Shown here in pieces: positions 1-6,184 of a DNA stretch of 8,042 nucleotides. Within the stretch, counting starts at the first letter, position 1. Every line of letters starts with the position of its first letter. Below the pieces are notes generated by a model. It saw nothing but the letters and a program-made list of their open reading frames with translations. It did no database searches and had not been told where the DNA came from. The DNA comes from CAIVAT01 sp037139855 (GTDB lineage: Bacteria > Bacteroidota > Bacteroidia > Bacteroidales > FEN-979), in contig JBAXFM010000239.1 of assembly GCA_037139855.1 (NCBI GenBank), positions 1-8,042 on the forward strand, written 5' to 3'. The translations under genes and the position numbers were made by a program.

Positions 1-11
1 TTCCTTTTCTC

Positions 12-19
12 TACTTTTG
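12..19 (+). promoter_or_regulatory. Bacteroidota -7 promoter box (TACTTTTG) for the outer-membrane protein gene
   Basis: TACTTTTG fits the Bacteroidota -7 consensus TAnnTTTG exactly and lies 74 bases before the first ATG. The -33 element would fall outside the window, so it cannot be checked. The box overlaps a perfect 14-base palindrome, TTTTGCCGGCAAAA at 15-28. If the promoter is real, the transcript starts near 25 and the leader carries the 7-bp repeats. The match is short and could be chance. Confidence 0.4.
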
Positions 20-30
20 CCGGCAAAATG

Positions 31-58
31 TGACACGTGACATGTGACACGTGACAAG
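31..58. repeat. 7-bp-period tandem repeat, four units of TGACAnG
   Basis: Four consecutive heptamers are visible: TGACACG, TGACATG, TGACACG and TGACAAG, followed by a decayed TAACCCA. Two 14-base units (29-42 and 43-56) are identical. A related 7-bp-period array lies at 5171-5226; its reverse complement reads TGACAAG, TGACGAA, TGACAAA. This looks like a dispersed intergenic heptamer family. Function is unknown. Confidence 0.75.
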
Positions 59-93
59 TAACCCAAAGTTATTGAATAAAAAACATACGACTA

Positions 94-1539
94 ATGAGTA
101 ACCCAGCAAAAATTACATTTCTGACTGCATGTTTATTGATATCAGTGTCACTAAATATGATGGCACAGTTCAACATTTCAGGGGAAGTCAGAATGAGGGG
201 AGAGTACCGGGACGGGTACATGTCGCTGCTCGATTCTTCCAAAACTCCATTTGGGGATATACTTGGGCGGGCACGGCTGCTGTTTGATTATAAGCATGAA
301 AAGATCACAACCCGCTTTTCTCTTTATGATGCTTTTGTTTTCGGGCAGAATTACTATTCATCGGACACCATAACGAAGAATACTGTGAATGTTTACGAAG
401 CATGGTTCAAGTATAATTTTAACCCTGCATTCGGAATTAAGGTTGGCCGGATGGAAGTGGCCTACGATGATGAACGGTTATTCGGTGTTTCAAACTGGAG
501 CATGTGGGGCGCCACACACGATATTTTAATTGCCCAATATGAAAGCCAACTGGGCAACATGAAAGGCGATGCCGGGTTTGCTGTTAACAACATTGCCCCG
601 GTCAATTATTATATGAGTCCATATAACATGGGGAAAAACTATAAATACATGGGATATCTGTATTTCAATAAAAAATTCCTGGATAAAAAATTCACTCTTT
701 CGGTCCTTGGGGTGGTCGATGCCTTCCAGAAAAGCAACATCACCACTACAAAAACTACCACCAGATACGATACCCTGTTCATTCACAACCAAAACGATTC
801 CATTATCGGCACCACCATTATTAAAACGCCTGTTACAACAACTACCACCCAGGAATTTATGAATCAGCTTTATGCCAGGGCTACCATCGGGGCCGGATTG
901 CTCTTCAACAATAAAAAATGGGGATTTTTCGTGAATGGTTATTACCAGGGCGGACATTACCGTGATGGCAGAAAACTGAGTTCAAATTTTTATGCCCTCT
1001 GGATAAGTTACCAGATCTTGAAACCATTGAAGATCCAGGCAGGATATGAGCATCTGAGTGGAAATAATTTCTCCGATACTACAACGTATAAAACGAAAGT
1101 AACCGGATTCAGCACCCTGTATGGCACTTCTCACCGTGGTTATGGATACATGGATATGTTCAACAGTTTGGCGAAAGATAATCTGAGTCCGGGTCTGAAC
1201 GATTTATATGGAAGGGTCACGCTCAGTGTCAATGATAAAATGTCGCTCGAACTGACGTACCGGTGGTTCAGCCTTCCAAACGGATATCTTTCAAAGCCTA
1301 CAAAATCGAAGCCCTATGCCTACCAGGAGGTCTCAACAAATCTTGGATCCGAAATTGATCTGATGTATACGTATAAACCCATTCCCAACCTTGAACTCAA
1401 TGCCGCTTATTGTTTCTTCCTTCCAACAGCAACGATGGAGTTGTACGATGGGCTGAAATCCGGAACAGCCAGGTTTGCCCAATATGCCTATGTCATGATC
1501 ACCTATAAACCCAACTTTTTCAATTCCGACAAGCACTGA
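94..1539 (+). CDS. Outer-membrane beta-barrel protein, alginate-export/porin type
   Basis: This 481-residue protein begins with a signal peptide (Lys6, hydrophobic 7-20, likely cleavage after MMA at residue 24), which supports the ATG at 94. The rest alternates polar and aromatic residues in the manner of amphipathic beta strands. The stretch from about residue 100 to 145, with VGRMEVAYDDERLFG and a following W-x-x-W-G-x-x-x-D, resembles the alginate-export/porin fold, where a conserved GR-x-E-x-x-Y-x-x-x-R-L-x-G segment is typical. A threonine-rich insert (about 215-253) is probably a surface loop. The chain ends a few residues after an aromatic pair (FF 475-476) and not directly on a terminal Phe. 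It should sit in the outer membrane and pass or bind small solutes. The substrate cannot be told from sequence, and the neighbouring genes do not reveal it. Confidence 0.8.
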   Translation: MSNPAKITFLTACLLISVSLNMMAQFNISGEVRMRGEYRDGYMSLLDSSKTPFGDILGRARLLFDYKHEKITTRFSLYDAFVFGQNYYSSDTITKNTVNVYEAWFKYNFNPAFGIKVGRMEVAYDDERLFGVSNWSMWGATHDILIAQYESQLGNMKGDAGFAVNNIAPVNYYMSPYNMGKNYKYMGYLYFNKKFLDKKFTLSVLGVVDAFQKSNITTTKTTTRYDTLFIHNQNDSIIGTTIIKTPVTTTTTQEFMNQLYARATIGAGLLFNNKKWGFFVNGYYQGGHYRDGRKLSSNFYALWISYQILKPLKIQAGYEHLSGNNFSDTTTYKTKVTGFSTLYGTSHRGYGYMDMFNSLAKDNLSPGLNDLYGRVTLSVNDKMSLELTYRWFSLPNGYLSKPTKSKPYAYQEVSTNLGSEIDLMYTYKPIPNLELNAAYCFFLPTATMELYDGLKSGTARFAQYAYVMITYKPNFFNSDKH

Positions 1540-1583
1540 TACAGCCTGATTTTTTTCCCGACCTTTGCCGGAAAAAGATTACG

Positions 1584-2822
1584 ATGTCTGACCCACAAGG
1601 TATTTGTATCAAAGATTACGATTACGTTTTGCCTGCGGAACAAATTGCCCAGTTTCCGCTGGCAAACCGTGATGCTTCGCGACTGCTGATATACAATCGG
1701 GGAGATATCAGTGAGGGTGTTTTTTCGGAAATAGACGAGGTTCTTCCAGCGAACAGTTTGCTGGTTTTTAACAACACCAGGGTGATTCGCGCCCGTCTTA
1801 TCTTCAAAAAATCAACCGGTGGACAAATAGAAATTTTTTGCCTTGAGCCACTTACACCCTCAACAGAGGTTCAATCCGCTTTTCATCAACAGGCTGCTTC
1901 CACCTGGAAATGTTTGGTAGGAAACCTGAAACGATGGAAATCCGGGGTTCTCAAAACCGAATGTACACACCAGAACCTGATTCACCAATTGTTTGCCGAG
2001 CGGCTACGTGATTGCGGAGATGGTAGTTTTGAAATCGCATTTAGCTGGAATCCCCCCGAAAAAACATTTTCTGAAATCCTTGAATTAATGGGAAAAATCC
2101 CATTGCCGCCCTATATCAACCGACCGGCAGAATCGTCGGACAATGAGCGTTATCAAACCATTTATGCTGCCCGTGAAGGATCGGTGGCAGCGCCCACCGC
2201 AGGATTGCATTTTACAGCTTCACTGCTCAACCGGCTAACCTTGAAGGGAATTGAAACCGAAAAGGTCACGCTTCATGTTGGCGTGGGAACATTTCGTCCG
2301 GTCAGCGCCGATCGCATCGGTGATCATGTGATGCATCATGAAAAAATTGTGATATCAAAAAGCACCATAGAACGATTGCATGCACGGCTGCACCAACCCG
2401 TTTTTGCTGTCGGAACCACCTCTGCCCGAACGCTGGAAAGTATTTACTGGCTGGGTGTCAAACTAATCTGTGAAGGACCGCATTTTCATCCAGAGGTATG
2501 TCAGTGGGATCCCTACCTGATAAAACCTGCAAACACAATTTCAGTAGCACAATCTCTCGAAGCCCTGATCGGCTACCTCGATGGAAAACATCTGGCCGAA
2601 TTTTCGGGTGAAACTCAACTGATGATTGCTCCCGGATACCAATTTAAAATTCTTTCGGGACTGATTACCAACTTTCATATGCCGCAAAGCACCCTGTTGC
2701 TGCTGGTTGCCGCAATGATTGGTGAAGGCTGGAGAAACGCTTACGAACAAGCCCTTCAAAAAGGTTTTCGTTTTCTCAGCTACGGCGATTCCTGTCTCTT
2801 TTTTAACCCAATTAAATACTGA
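1584..2822 (+). CDS. queA: S-adenosylmethionine:tRNA ribosyltransferase-isomerase, long form
   Basis: QueA transfers and isomerises the ribosyl part of S-adenosylmethionine onto 7-aminomethyl-7-deazaguanine in tRNA, giving epoxyqueuosine, in the cytoplasm. Family signatures are intact: DYDYVLP near the N-terminus (11-17), NNTRVIRAR (63-71), PTAGLHF (204-210), HVGVGTF (231-237), GTTSARTLES (277-286), NFHMPQSTLLLLV (363-375) and SYGDS (399-403). At 412 residues it is about 50-60 longer than the usual 340-356. The extra length lies mostly at 289-340, between the TLES motif and the APGYQFK segment. Bacteroidota commonly carry such a long paralogue beside a standard QueA, so its exact substrate is less certain than its family. 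The gene follows the barrel gene by 44 bases; GACCTTTG at 1561-1568 is a one-mismatch -7 box. The stop codon overlaps the first CTGAACGAAGTCGAA repeat. Confidence 0.9.
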   Translation: MSDPQGICIKDYDYVLPAEQIAQFPLANRDASRLLIYNRGDISEGVFSEIDEVLPANSLLVFNNTRVIRARLIFKKSTGGQIEIFCLEPLTPSTEVQSAFHQQAASTWKCLVGNLKRWKSGVLKTECTHQNLIHQLFAERLRDCGDGSFEIAFSWNPPEKTFSEILELMGKIPLPPYINRPAESSDNERYQTIYAAREGSVAAPTAGLHFTASLLNRLTLKGIETEKVTLHVGVGTFRPVSADRIGDHVMHHEKIVISKSTIERLHARLHQPVFAVGTTSARTLESIYWLGVKLICEGPHFHPEVCQWDPYLIKPANTISVAQSLEALIGYLDGKHLAEFSGETQLMIAPGYQFKILSGLITNFHMPQSTLLLLVAAMIGEGWRNAYEQALQKGFRFLSYGDSCLFFNPIKY

Positions 2823-2855
2823 ACGAAGTCGAAAATTATACTGAGCGTAGTCGAA
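2819..2855. repeat. Pair of direct 15-bp repeats CTGARCGWAGTCGAA
   Basis: CTGAACGAAGTCGAA (2819-2833) and CTGAGCGTAGTCGAA (2841-2855) match at 13 of 15 positions, with a 22-base period. Elements of this sequence are widespread between genes in Bacteroidota. The first copy includes the queA stop codon, so the element appears to have inserted or grown right at the gene end. Role unknown. Confidence 0.7.
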
Positions 2856-2865
2856 GTAAACTTTG

Positions 2866-2873
2866 TATCTTTG
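2866..2873 (+). promoter_or_regulatory. Bacteroidota -7 promoter box (TATCTTTG) for tatA
   Basis: TATCTTTG is a perfect TAnnTTTG match, 30 bases before the tatA start, and is followed by GCA, where transcription usually begins a few bases on. No TTG-type -33 element is present at the expected distance; that position is occupied by the CTGAGCGTAGTCGAA repeat. Confidence 0.5.
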
Positions 2874-2903
2874 CATCCCATTGCGAATTAAAAACCCGAC
2901 CCC

Positions 2904-3128
2904 ATGACATTAAGTATATTGTTAATTTTTGGACTTGGCACTACGGAGCTTTTGCTTATCGCCTTAGTCGTTCTTCTGCTGTTTGGCGGCAAAAAAATTC
3001 CTGAACTCATGAAAGGTTTGGGAAAAGGAGTAAAAAGTTTCAAAGATGGAATGGAAGGGATGGAAGAAGAATTAAAAAAGCCTTCTGAAAAAACTCCCAC
3101 CGCTGATCAGACAGAAAAGAAAGCATAA
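2904..3128 (+). CDS. tatA: Twin-arginine translocase subunit TatA/TatE family
   Basis: TatA forms the size-variable pore of the Tat system, which moves folded, often cofactor-containing proteins across the inner membrane. The 74-residue protein has the standard architecture: a short periplasmic start, one transmembrane helix (about 11-27, LGTTELLLIALVVLLLF), the FGGKKIPELMKGLGKGVKSFK hinge and amphipathic helix, written here in two parts as FGGKKIPELMKG and LGKGVKSFK, and a charged, disordered tail ending in KKA. Length is normal for the family. It stands alone, without tatB or tatC nearby, as is common in Bacteroidota. A link to the sulfur genes downstream is not shown, since 201 bases with their own control sites separate them. 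Confidence 0.93.
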   Translation: MTLSILLIFGLGTTELLLIALVVLLLFGGKKIPELMKGLGKGVKSFKDGMEGMEEELKKPSEKTPTADQTEKKA

Positions 3129-3190
3129 ATCTTACCCCCTTCATTTCCATTTTATATTTCCTCCATTCCCTGGGATAACAGTTGTTTTAT

Positions 3191-3203
3191 TCACACTTTG
3201 TGA
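3191..3203. promoter_or_regulatory. Inverted repeat TCACA-CTT-TGTGA upstream of the sulfur cluster
   Basis: TCACA (3191-3195) and TGTGA (3199-3203) are perfect inverted arms with a 3-base spacer. The arms are the Crp/Fnr half-sites in the opposite arrangement, so this may be a remnant, half-sites for two proteins, or chance. Its centre is 31 bases, about three helical turns, from the next dyad at 3218-3238. Confidence 0.35.
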
Positions 3204-3217
3204 GTAATCGCTCTATC

Positions 3218-3238
3218 TTATATTCAATCTGAATATAA
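3218..3238. promoter_or_regulatory. Perfect 9-bp-arm AT-rich palindrome, probable operator
   Basis: TTATATTCA (3218-3226), spacer ATC, then TGAATATAA (3230-3238) form a perfect dyad. A 3-base spacer makes a transcript hairpin unlikely and a DNA-binding site for a dimeric regulator more likely. AT-rich ATTC...GAAT palindromes are bound by ArsR-family sulfide and persulfide sensors (SqrR/BigR group), but the spacing here (ATTC-N5-GAAT) differs from the N8 spacing I recall for SqrR, so the regulator is unassigned. Confidence 0.55.
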
Positions 3239-3242
3239 ATTC

Positions 3243-3258
3243 TGTGAATTTTTTCACA
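3243..3258. promoter_or_regulatory. Crp/Fnr-type operator TGTGA-N6-TCACA upstream of sqr
   Basis: TGTGA (3243-3247), ATTTTT, TCACA (3254-3258) equals the classical Crp/Fnr-family consensus in both half-sites and spacing. The centre at 3250.5 is roughly 50 bases upstream of the expected start of transcription, in the range used by activators. The same exact motif recurs at 6245-6261 upstream of the NifX-like gene. The binding protein is not encoded in the window. Confidence 0.6.
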
Positions 3259-3286
3259 AACAGATACATCGTAAATCACATATATG

Positions 3287-3294
3287 TATTTTTG
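3287..3294 (+). promoter_or_regulatory. Bacteroidota -7 promoter box (TATTTTTG) for the sulfur cluster
   Basis: TATTTTTG matches TAnnTTTG exactly and lies 36 bases before the start of the flavoprotein gene. No TTG-type -33 element is visible, which fits a promoter needing an activator such as one bound at 3243-3258. Expected transcription start is near 3300. Confidence 0.5.
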
Positions 3295-3329
3295 TGCATA
3301 CAAACAAAGCGCATTAATCTCACTATATC

Positions 3330-4559
3330 ATGAAAAGACTGTTAATTCTCGGAGCGGGTACAGGTGGCACCATCATGGCCAATAAAATGAGAAAAATTCT
3401 GCCTCGCGACGAATGGGATATTACAATTGTTGACCAACATAAAACCCATTATTACCAACCAGGGTTTTTATTCATTCCATTCGGCATGTACACCCGCCAG
3501 GATGTGGTCAAACCAAAAACAAGTTTCCTGCCGCTGGGTGTAAATGTCATATTTCAGGAAATCGATCGCATTGATGGAGCAAGCAACCATGTCATTTTAC
3601 AAGATGGCATTTCCCTGAAATACGACTATCTGATCATCGCTACCGGTACCAGGGTTGTTCCTGAAGAGACTCCCGGACTTAAGGGGCCACTATGGCACAA
3701 AAACATTTTCGACTTTTATACCATTGAAGGCGCAACAGCGCTTGCTGAGTTCTTTAAAACCTGGCCCGGAGGTGAATTGGTGCTGAACATTGCCGATGTT
3801 CCGATCAAATGCCCGGTTGCACCGCTCGAATTCGTCATGTTTGCGGATGCTTTCTTTGTTGAACGCGGTGTGCGCAACAAAGTGAACATCTCTTATGCAA
3901 CTCCCATGTCGGGCGCTTTCACAAAACCCAGGGCATCAAAAATGCTTGGGGCGTTGCTGGAAGATAAAAACATCAACATTATTCCCGACTTTTATCTCGA
4001 GAAAGTTGATACCGACAAAAAAATGCTCGTTTCCTACGATGAAAGGGAAATTCCGTTCGACTGCCTGGTGACGGTACCGGTTCACAAAGGCGATGCGATG
4101 ATCGGGCGCAGCGGGCTGGGCGATGAAATGGATTTTGCAAAGGTCCATAAACACACATTGCAATCTGACTTTTTTCCCAATATTTTCGTAATTGGCGATG
4201 CCGGCAATTTCCCCACATCCAAAGCCGGTTCAGTGGTTCATTTCCAGGCTGATGTACTCACTGAAAACCTGATGTGTGCCATCGAAAACCGTCCGTTTAC
4301 CGAATCCTTCGACGGACACTCCAACTGTTATATCGAAACCGGTTTTGGCAAAGGCGCCCTCATTGATTTCAATTATGACACCGAACCATTGCCCGGGTCT
4401 TTTCCGTTTCCCGGAATTGGCCCCTTTGGACTTCTCAAGGAGACCCGGATGAATCACTATGGAAAGCTCTTATTCCGATGGATCTACTGGCATATTCTGT
4501 TAAAAGGCAAGGAAATGCCCATCGATTCAAAAATGACGATGGCTGGTAAAAAAATGTAA
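3330..4559 (+). CDS. Sulfide:quinone oxidoreductase-like FAD flavoprotein
   Basis: This 409-residue protein resembles sulfide:quinone oxidoreductases, membrane-attached flavoproteins that oxidise sulfide to sulfane sulfur and reduce quinone. The dinucleotide fold starts at residue 4 with GAGTGG (8-13). ATGTR (104-108) and VIGDAGNFPTSKAG (287-300) complete the FAD site. Cys161 in IKCPVAPLEF and Cys333 in HSNCYIETGFGKG align by context with the two essential redox cysteines. The third cysteine found near residue 127-129 in some SQR types is absent, since 120-135 has no Cys. An aromatic amphipathic C-terminus (about 376-392, with FRWIYWHILLKG) suits peripheral membrane binding. The start ATG is the only reasonable one before the GxGxxG motif. 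The DUF1641 gene follows after 11 bases. A related non-sulfide quinone reductase cannot be excluded, but the cysteines and neighbours favour sulfur. Confidence 0.85.
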   Translation: MKRLLILGAGTGGTIMANKMRKILPRDEWDITIVDQHKTHYYQPGFLFIPFGMYTRQDVVKPKTSFLPLGVNVIFQEIDRIDGASNHVILQDGISLKYDYLIIATGTRVVPEETPGLKGPLWHKNIFDFYTIEGATALAEFFKTWPGGELVLNIADVPIKCPVAPLEFVMFADAFFVERGVRNKVNISYATPMSGAFTKPRASKMLGALLEDKNINIIPDFYLEKVDTDKKMLVSYDEREIPFDCLVTVPVHKGDAMIGRSGLGDEMDFAKVHKHTLQSDFFPNIFVIGDAGNFPTSKAGSVVHFQADVLTENLMCAIENRPFTESFDGHSNCYIETGFGKGALIDFNYDTEPLPGSFPFPGIGPFGLLKETRMNHYGKLLFRWIYWHILLKGKEMPIDSKMTMAGKKM

Positions 4560-4570
4560 TCCAAAACGCT

Positions 4571-5158
4571 ATGTCAGAAAACGATATCCAGGAACAAATC
4601 AGTGCGCTCAACAAGAAGTTGGATCTGATCCTCGAAAGTATAGAACAGCAGAAACGAAATCGCGAAGAATTCGATGATCTCGTATCCGATTTGAGTATTG
4701 TGGCAAAAGATGCATTCCATCATACAGTGGTGATGCTCGATAAGTCGCAGGTTGATTTTGATCACAGCGGAATACCCATGCTCCTGATCAAACTTCTCCA
4801 GAATATTGACACATTCTATGAAATGCTTGAAATGCTAGAAAGCGCCAAGGATTTCATGAAAGATATTTCGCCAATTTTACATCAGGTGGGACTTGATGCG
4901 GTGAATAAAATGAACGAATTCGACCAGAAAGGATATTTCGAAATCATCAGAAATCTGACTCAGCCGGATGTCATTGCCGCCCTGAGTCGCAGTTCAAAAG
5001 CCCTTGCAGAAATTAAAATGGATGATAAACTCGACAATAAATCACTCTTCAGCTTAATCAAACAATTCAACTCCCCTGATGTCCGAAAATCATTATCCTA
5101 TGCGCTAAGACTCGTTCAGGCAATGAACCCCGCAGATGGGAAATCAGTAAACAGGTAA
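4571..5158 (+). CDS. DUF1641 family protein
   Basis: The 195-residue protein is mostly helical, with a charged, coiled-coil-like N-terminus (about 5-42) and no signal peptide or clear membrane helix. The segment around 120-135, with FDQKGYFEIIRNL and a following P-D-V, is the recognisable DUF1641 signature. DUF1641 genes are frequently found directly after SQR-type or formate dehydrogenase-type redox genes, but the biochemical role is unknown. Here it begins 11 bases after the flavoprotein stop and is almost certainly cotranscribed and translated with it. There are no cysteines at all, so it is unlikely to carry sulfur itself; a partner, anchor or assembly role for the flavoprotein is an inference. 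Confidence 0.8.
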   Translation: MSENDIQEQISALNKKLDLILESIEQQKRNREEFDDLVSDLSIVAKDAFHHTVVMLDKSQVDFDHSGIPMLLIKLLQNIDTFYEMLEMLESAKDFMKDISPILHQVGLDAVNKMNEFDQKGYFEIIRNLTQPDVIAALSRSSKALAEIKMDDKLDNKSLFSLIKQFNSPDVRKSLSYALRLVQAMNPADGKSVNR

Positions 5159-5170
5159 ACAAATTCTATA

Positions 5171-5226
5171 TCATTCGGCATTTGTCATTCGTCACTTGTC
5201 ATTCGTAAATCATAAATCTAAAATCA
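5171..5226. repeat. 7-bp-period repeat array between DUF1641 and tusE-like genes
   Basis: Successive heptamers read TCATTCG, GCATTTG, TCATTCG, TCACTTG, TCATTCG, then TAAATCA, TAAATCT, AAAATCA. Read on the other strand, the first five give TGACAAG, TGACGAA and TGACAAA, so it is the same family as 31-58 but inverted. It fills most of the 74-base gap and separates the first gene pair of the sulfur cluster from the second. No terminator is seen here. Confidence 0.7.
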
Positions 5227-5232
5227 TTTATT

Positions 5233-5544
5233 ATGTCACAAAAAATTATCGCAGGTGTAACCGTCGATGTAAATGAAGAGGGTTACTTCACAAATCCGGC
5301 ACAATGGACCAGGGAAATGGCTGTGGAAATAGCCACAGAAACAGGAATCCAGCTTACGGAAAAGCATTTTGCCGTTCTTGACTTTCTCAGAGAACGGTTT
5401 GCAAAGGGAGAAGCCCTGACAATTCGCTCGGTTGGAAATTCGGGAATCATTGATATTAAGGGATTCTACGGTTTATTTCCAGGGGCGCCAATGAAAAAAG
5501 CGGCCAAAGTTGCCGGCATTCCAAAACCCGCTTCATGCGTATAG
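5233..5544 (+). CDS. TusE/DsrC-family sulfur-carrier protein with a single C-terminal cysteine
   Basis: The 103-residue protein is a typical small DsrC/TusE protein: a beta-hairpin start (IAGVTVDVNEEGYF), the W25 and helical middle, LFPGAP (81-86) and the conserved flexible tail AGIPKPASCV (94-103). These proteins carry sulfur as a persulfide on the penultimate cysteine, here Cys102. True DsrC has a second cysteine eleven positions earlier in the chain; here that position is Ala91, so the trisulfide chemistry used with DsrAB is not possible and the protein is TusE-like. TusE in enterobacteria passes sulfur to MnmA for tRNA thiolation; here the setting beside a sulfide oxidoreductase and a DsrE-like protein suggests a carrier for sulfide-derived sulfur. 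Cys102 is its only cysteine. Confidence 0.88.
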   Translation: MSQKIIAGVTVDVNEEGYFTNPAQWTREMAVEIATETGIQLTEKHFAVLDFLRERFAKGEALTIRSVGNSGIIDIKGFYGLFPGAPMKKAAKVAGIPKPASCV

Positions 5545-5600
5545 CAACATTTTGTATTACTTATTTTTAGCACCAAATCTCTTTCTCTAAAATAACAAAA

Positions 5601-6101
5601 ATGGCAACTGAAGAATTTCCTTTGAAAAAAGTCTGCATCATCTGTGCAAAAGGCACCATTGAGGATGTATATGCAGCATTGGTAATGAGTAATGGCGCCG
5701 TGATGGAAGGTATTGAAACAAAAATGTTTTTCACCTTTTTTGGTCTGGATGCCATTACAAAGAAAACCATGAACAGTCTGCATACAGGTGTTGTCGGCAA
5801 TCCGGCCATGCGTATGCCCGGAGGGCTCCCCTTCCCAACCCTGCTGGGTATCATTCCTGGCGTGGAAACTGGAGTGTCTGCCATGATGCGCAGCCAGATG
5901 GATAAACTTGACATCCCGCCGGTGAAAGAATTTCTTGAAATGATTGAGGCTGGTGGCGGTGAAATTTATGCATGCAAACTCGCCATGGATATGTTCAAAC
6001 TGAAGAAGGATGATTTATGGGAGGGAGTAAAAGATGTTCTCACGGTTGGTCAGTTCTATGAAATGTGCGGTGGACTGCAAACACAGATTATTTTCACCTG
6101 A
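5601..6101 (+). CDS. DsrE/DsrF/DrsH-like sulfur-transfer family protein
   Basis: This 166-residue soluble protein fits the DsrE-like family with an alpha/beta fold (the DrsE_2 branch). It opens with a beta strand VCIICAKGTIEDVYAAL (11-27), followed by a helix, a second strand ETKMFFTFFGLDAI, and the characteristic EIYACKLAMDMFKL segment (121-134). Cys125 in YACK is the expected sulfur-carrying residue, and Cys12, Cys15 and Cys156 are additional. Members bind or relay sulfane sulfur. It lies 56 bases after the TusE-like gene; TATTTTTA at 5562-5569 is a one-mismatch -7 box, so an internal promoter is possible. The start ATG at 5601 is followed closely by the first strand. Together the two could form a two-step relay, an inference from family and context. 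Confidence 0.85.
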   Translation: MATEEFPLKKVCIICAKGTIEDVYAALVMSNGAVMEGIETKMFFTFFGLDAITKKTMNSLHTGVVGNPAMRMPGGLPFPTLLGIIPGVETGVSAMMRSQMDKLDIPPVKEFLEMIEAGGGEIYACKLAMDMFKLKKDDLWEGVKDVLTVGQFYEMCGGLQTQIIFT

Positions 6102-6184
6102 TCCGCCTCATGTTCAACCATTCCTTCTGATTTATTACAATTTCGAAATTACAATTTTTCCTTTCCCGGCGGTTAAAAACACCG

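Noticed and set aside
121..132. Possible lipobox LTAC (residues 10-13) in the barrel protein
   Set aside because: The hydrophobic stretch before the Cys is only a few residues and the hydrophobic region continues well past it to a normal cleavage site at MMA-Q, so a standard signal peptide fits better.
526..957. 143-codon open frame on the - strand inside the barrel gene, and similar antisense frames in other genes
   Set aside because: They lie fully inside well-supported genes, resemble no family, and have compositions expected of shadow frames.
2904..3128. TatA as part of the sulfur operon
   Set aside because: It has its own likely promoter and is followed by a 201-base control region with a separate promoter; none of the sulfur proteins shows a twin-arginine signal.
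3218..3238. Firm assignment of the palindrome as an SqrR/BigR site
   Set aside because: The half-site sequence is similar but the spacing does not match the SqrR consensus as I know it, and no ArsR-family gene is in the window.
5171..5226. Repeat array as a CRISPR
   Set aside because: Units are 7 bp with no spacers and no cas genes nearby.
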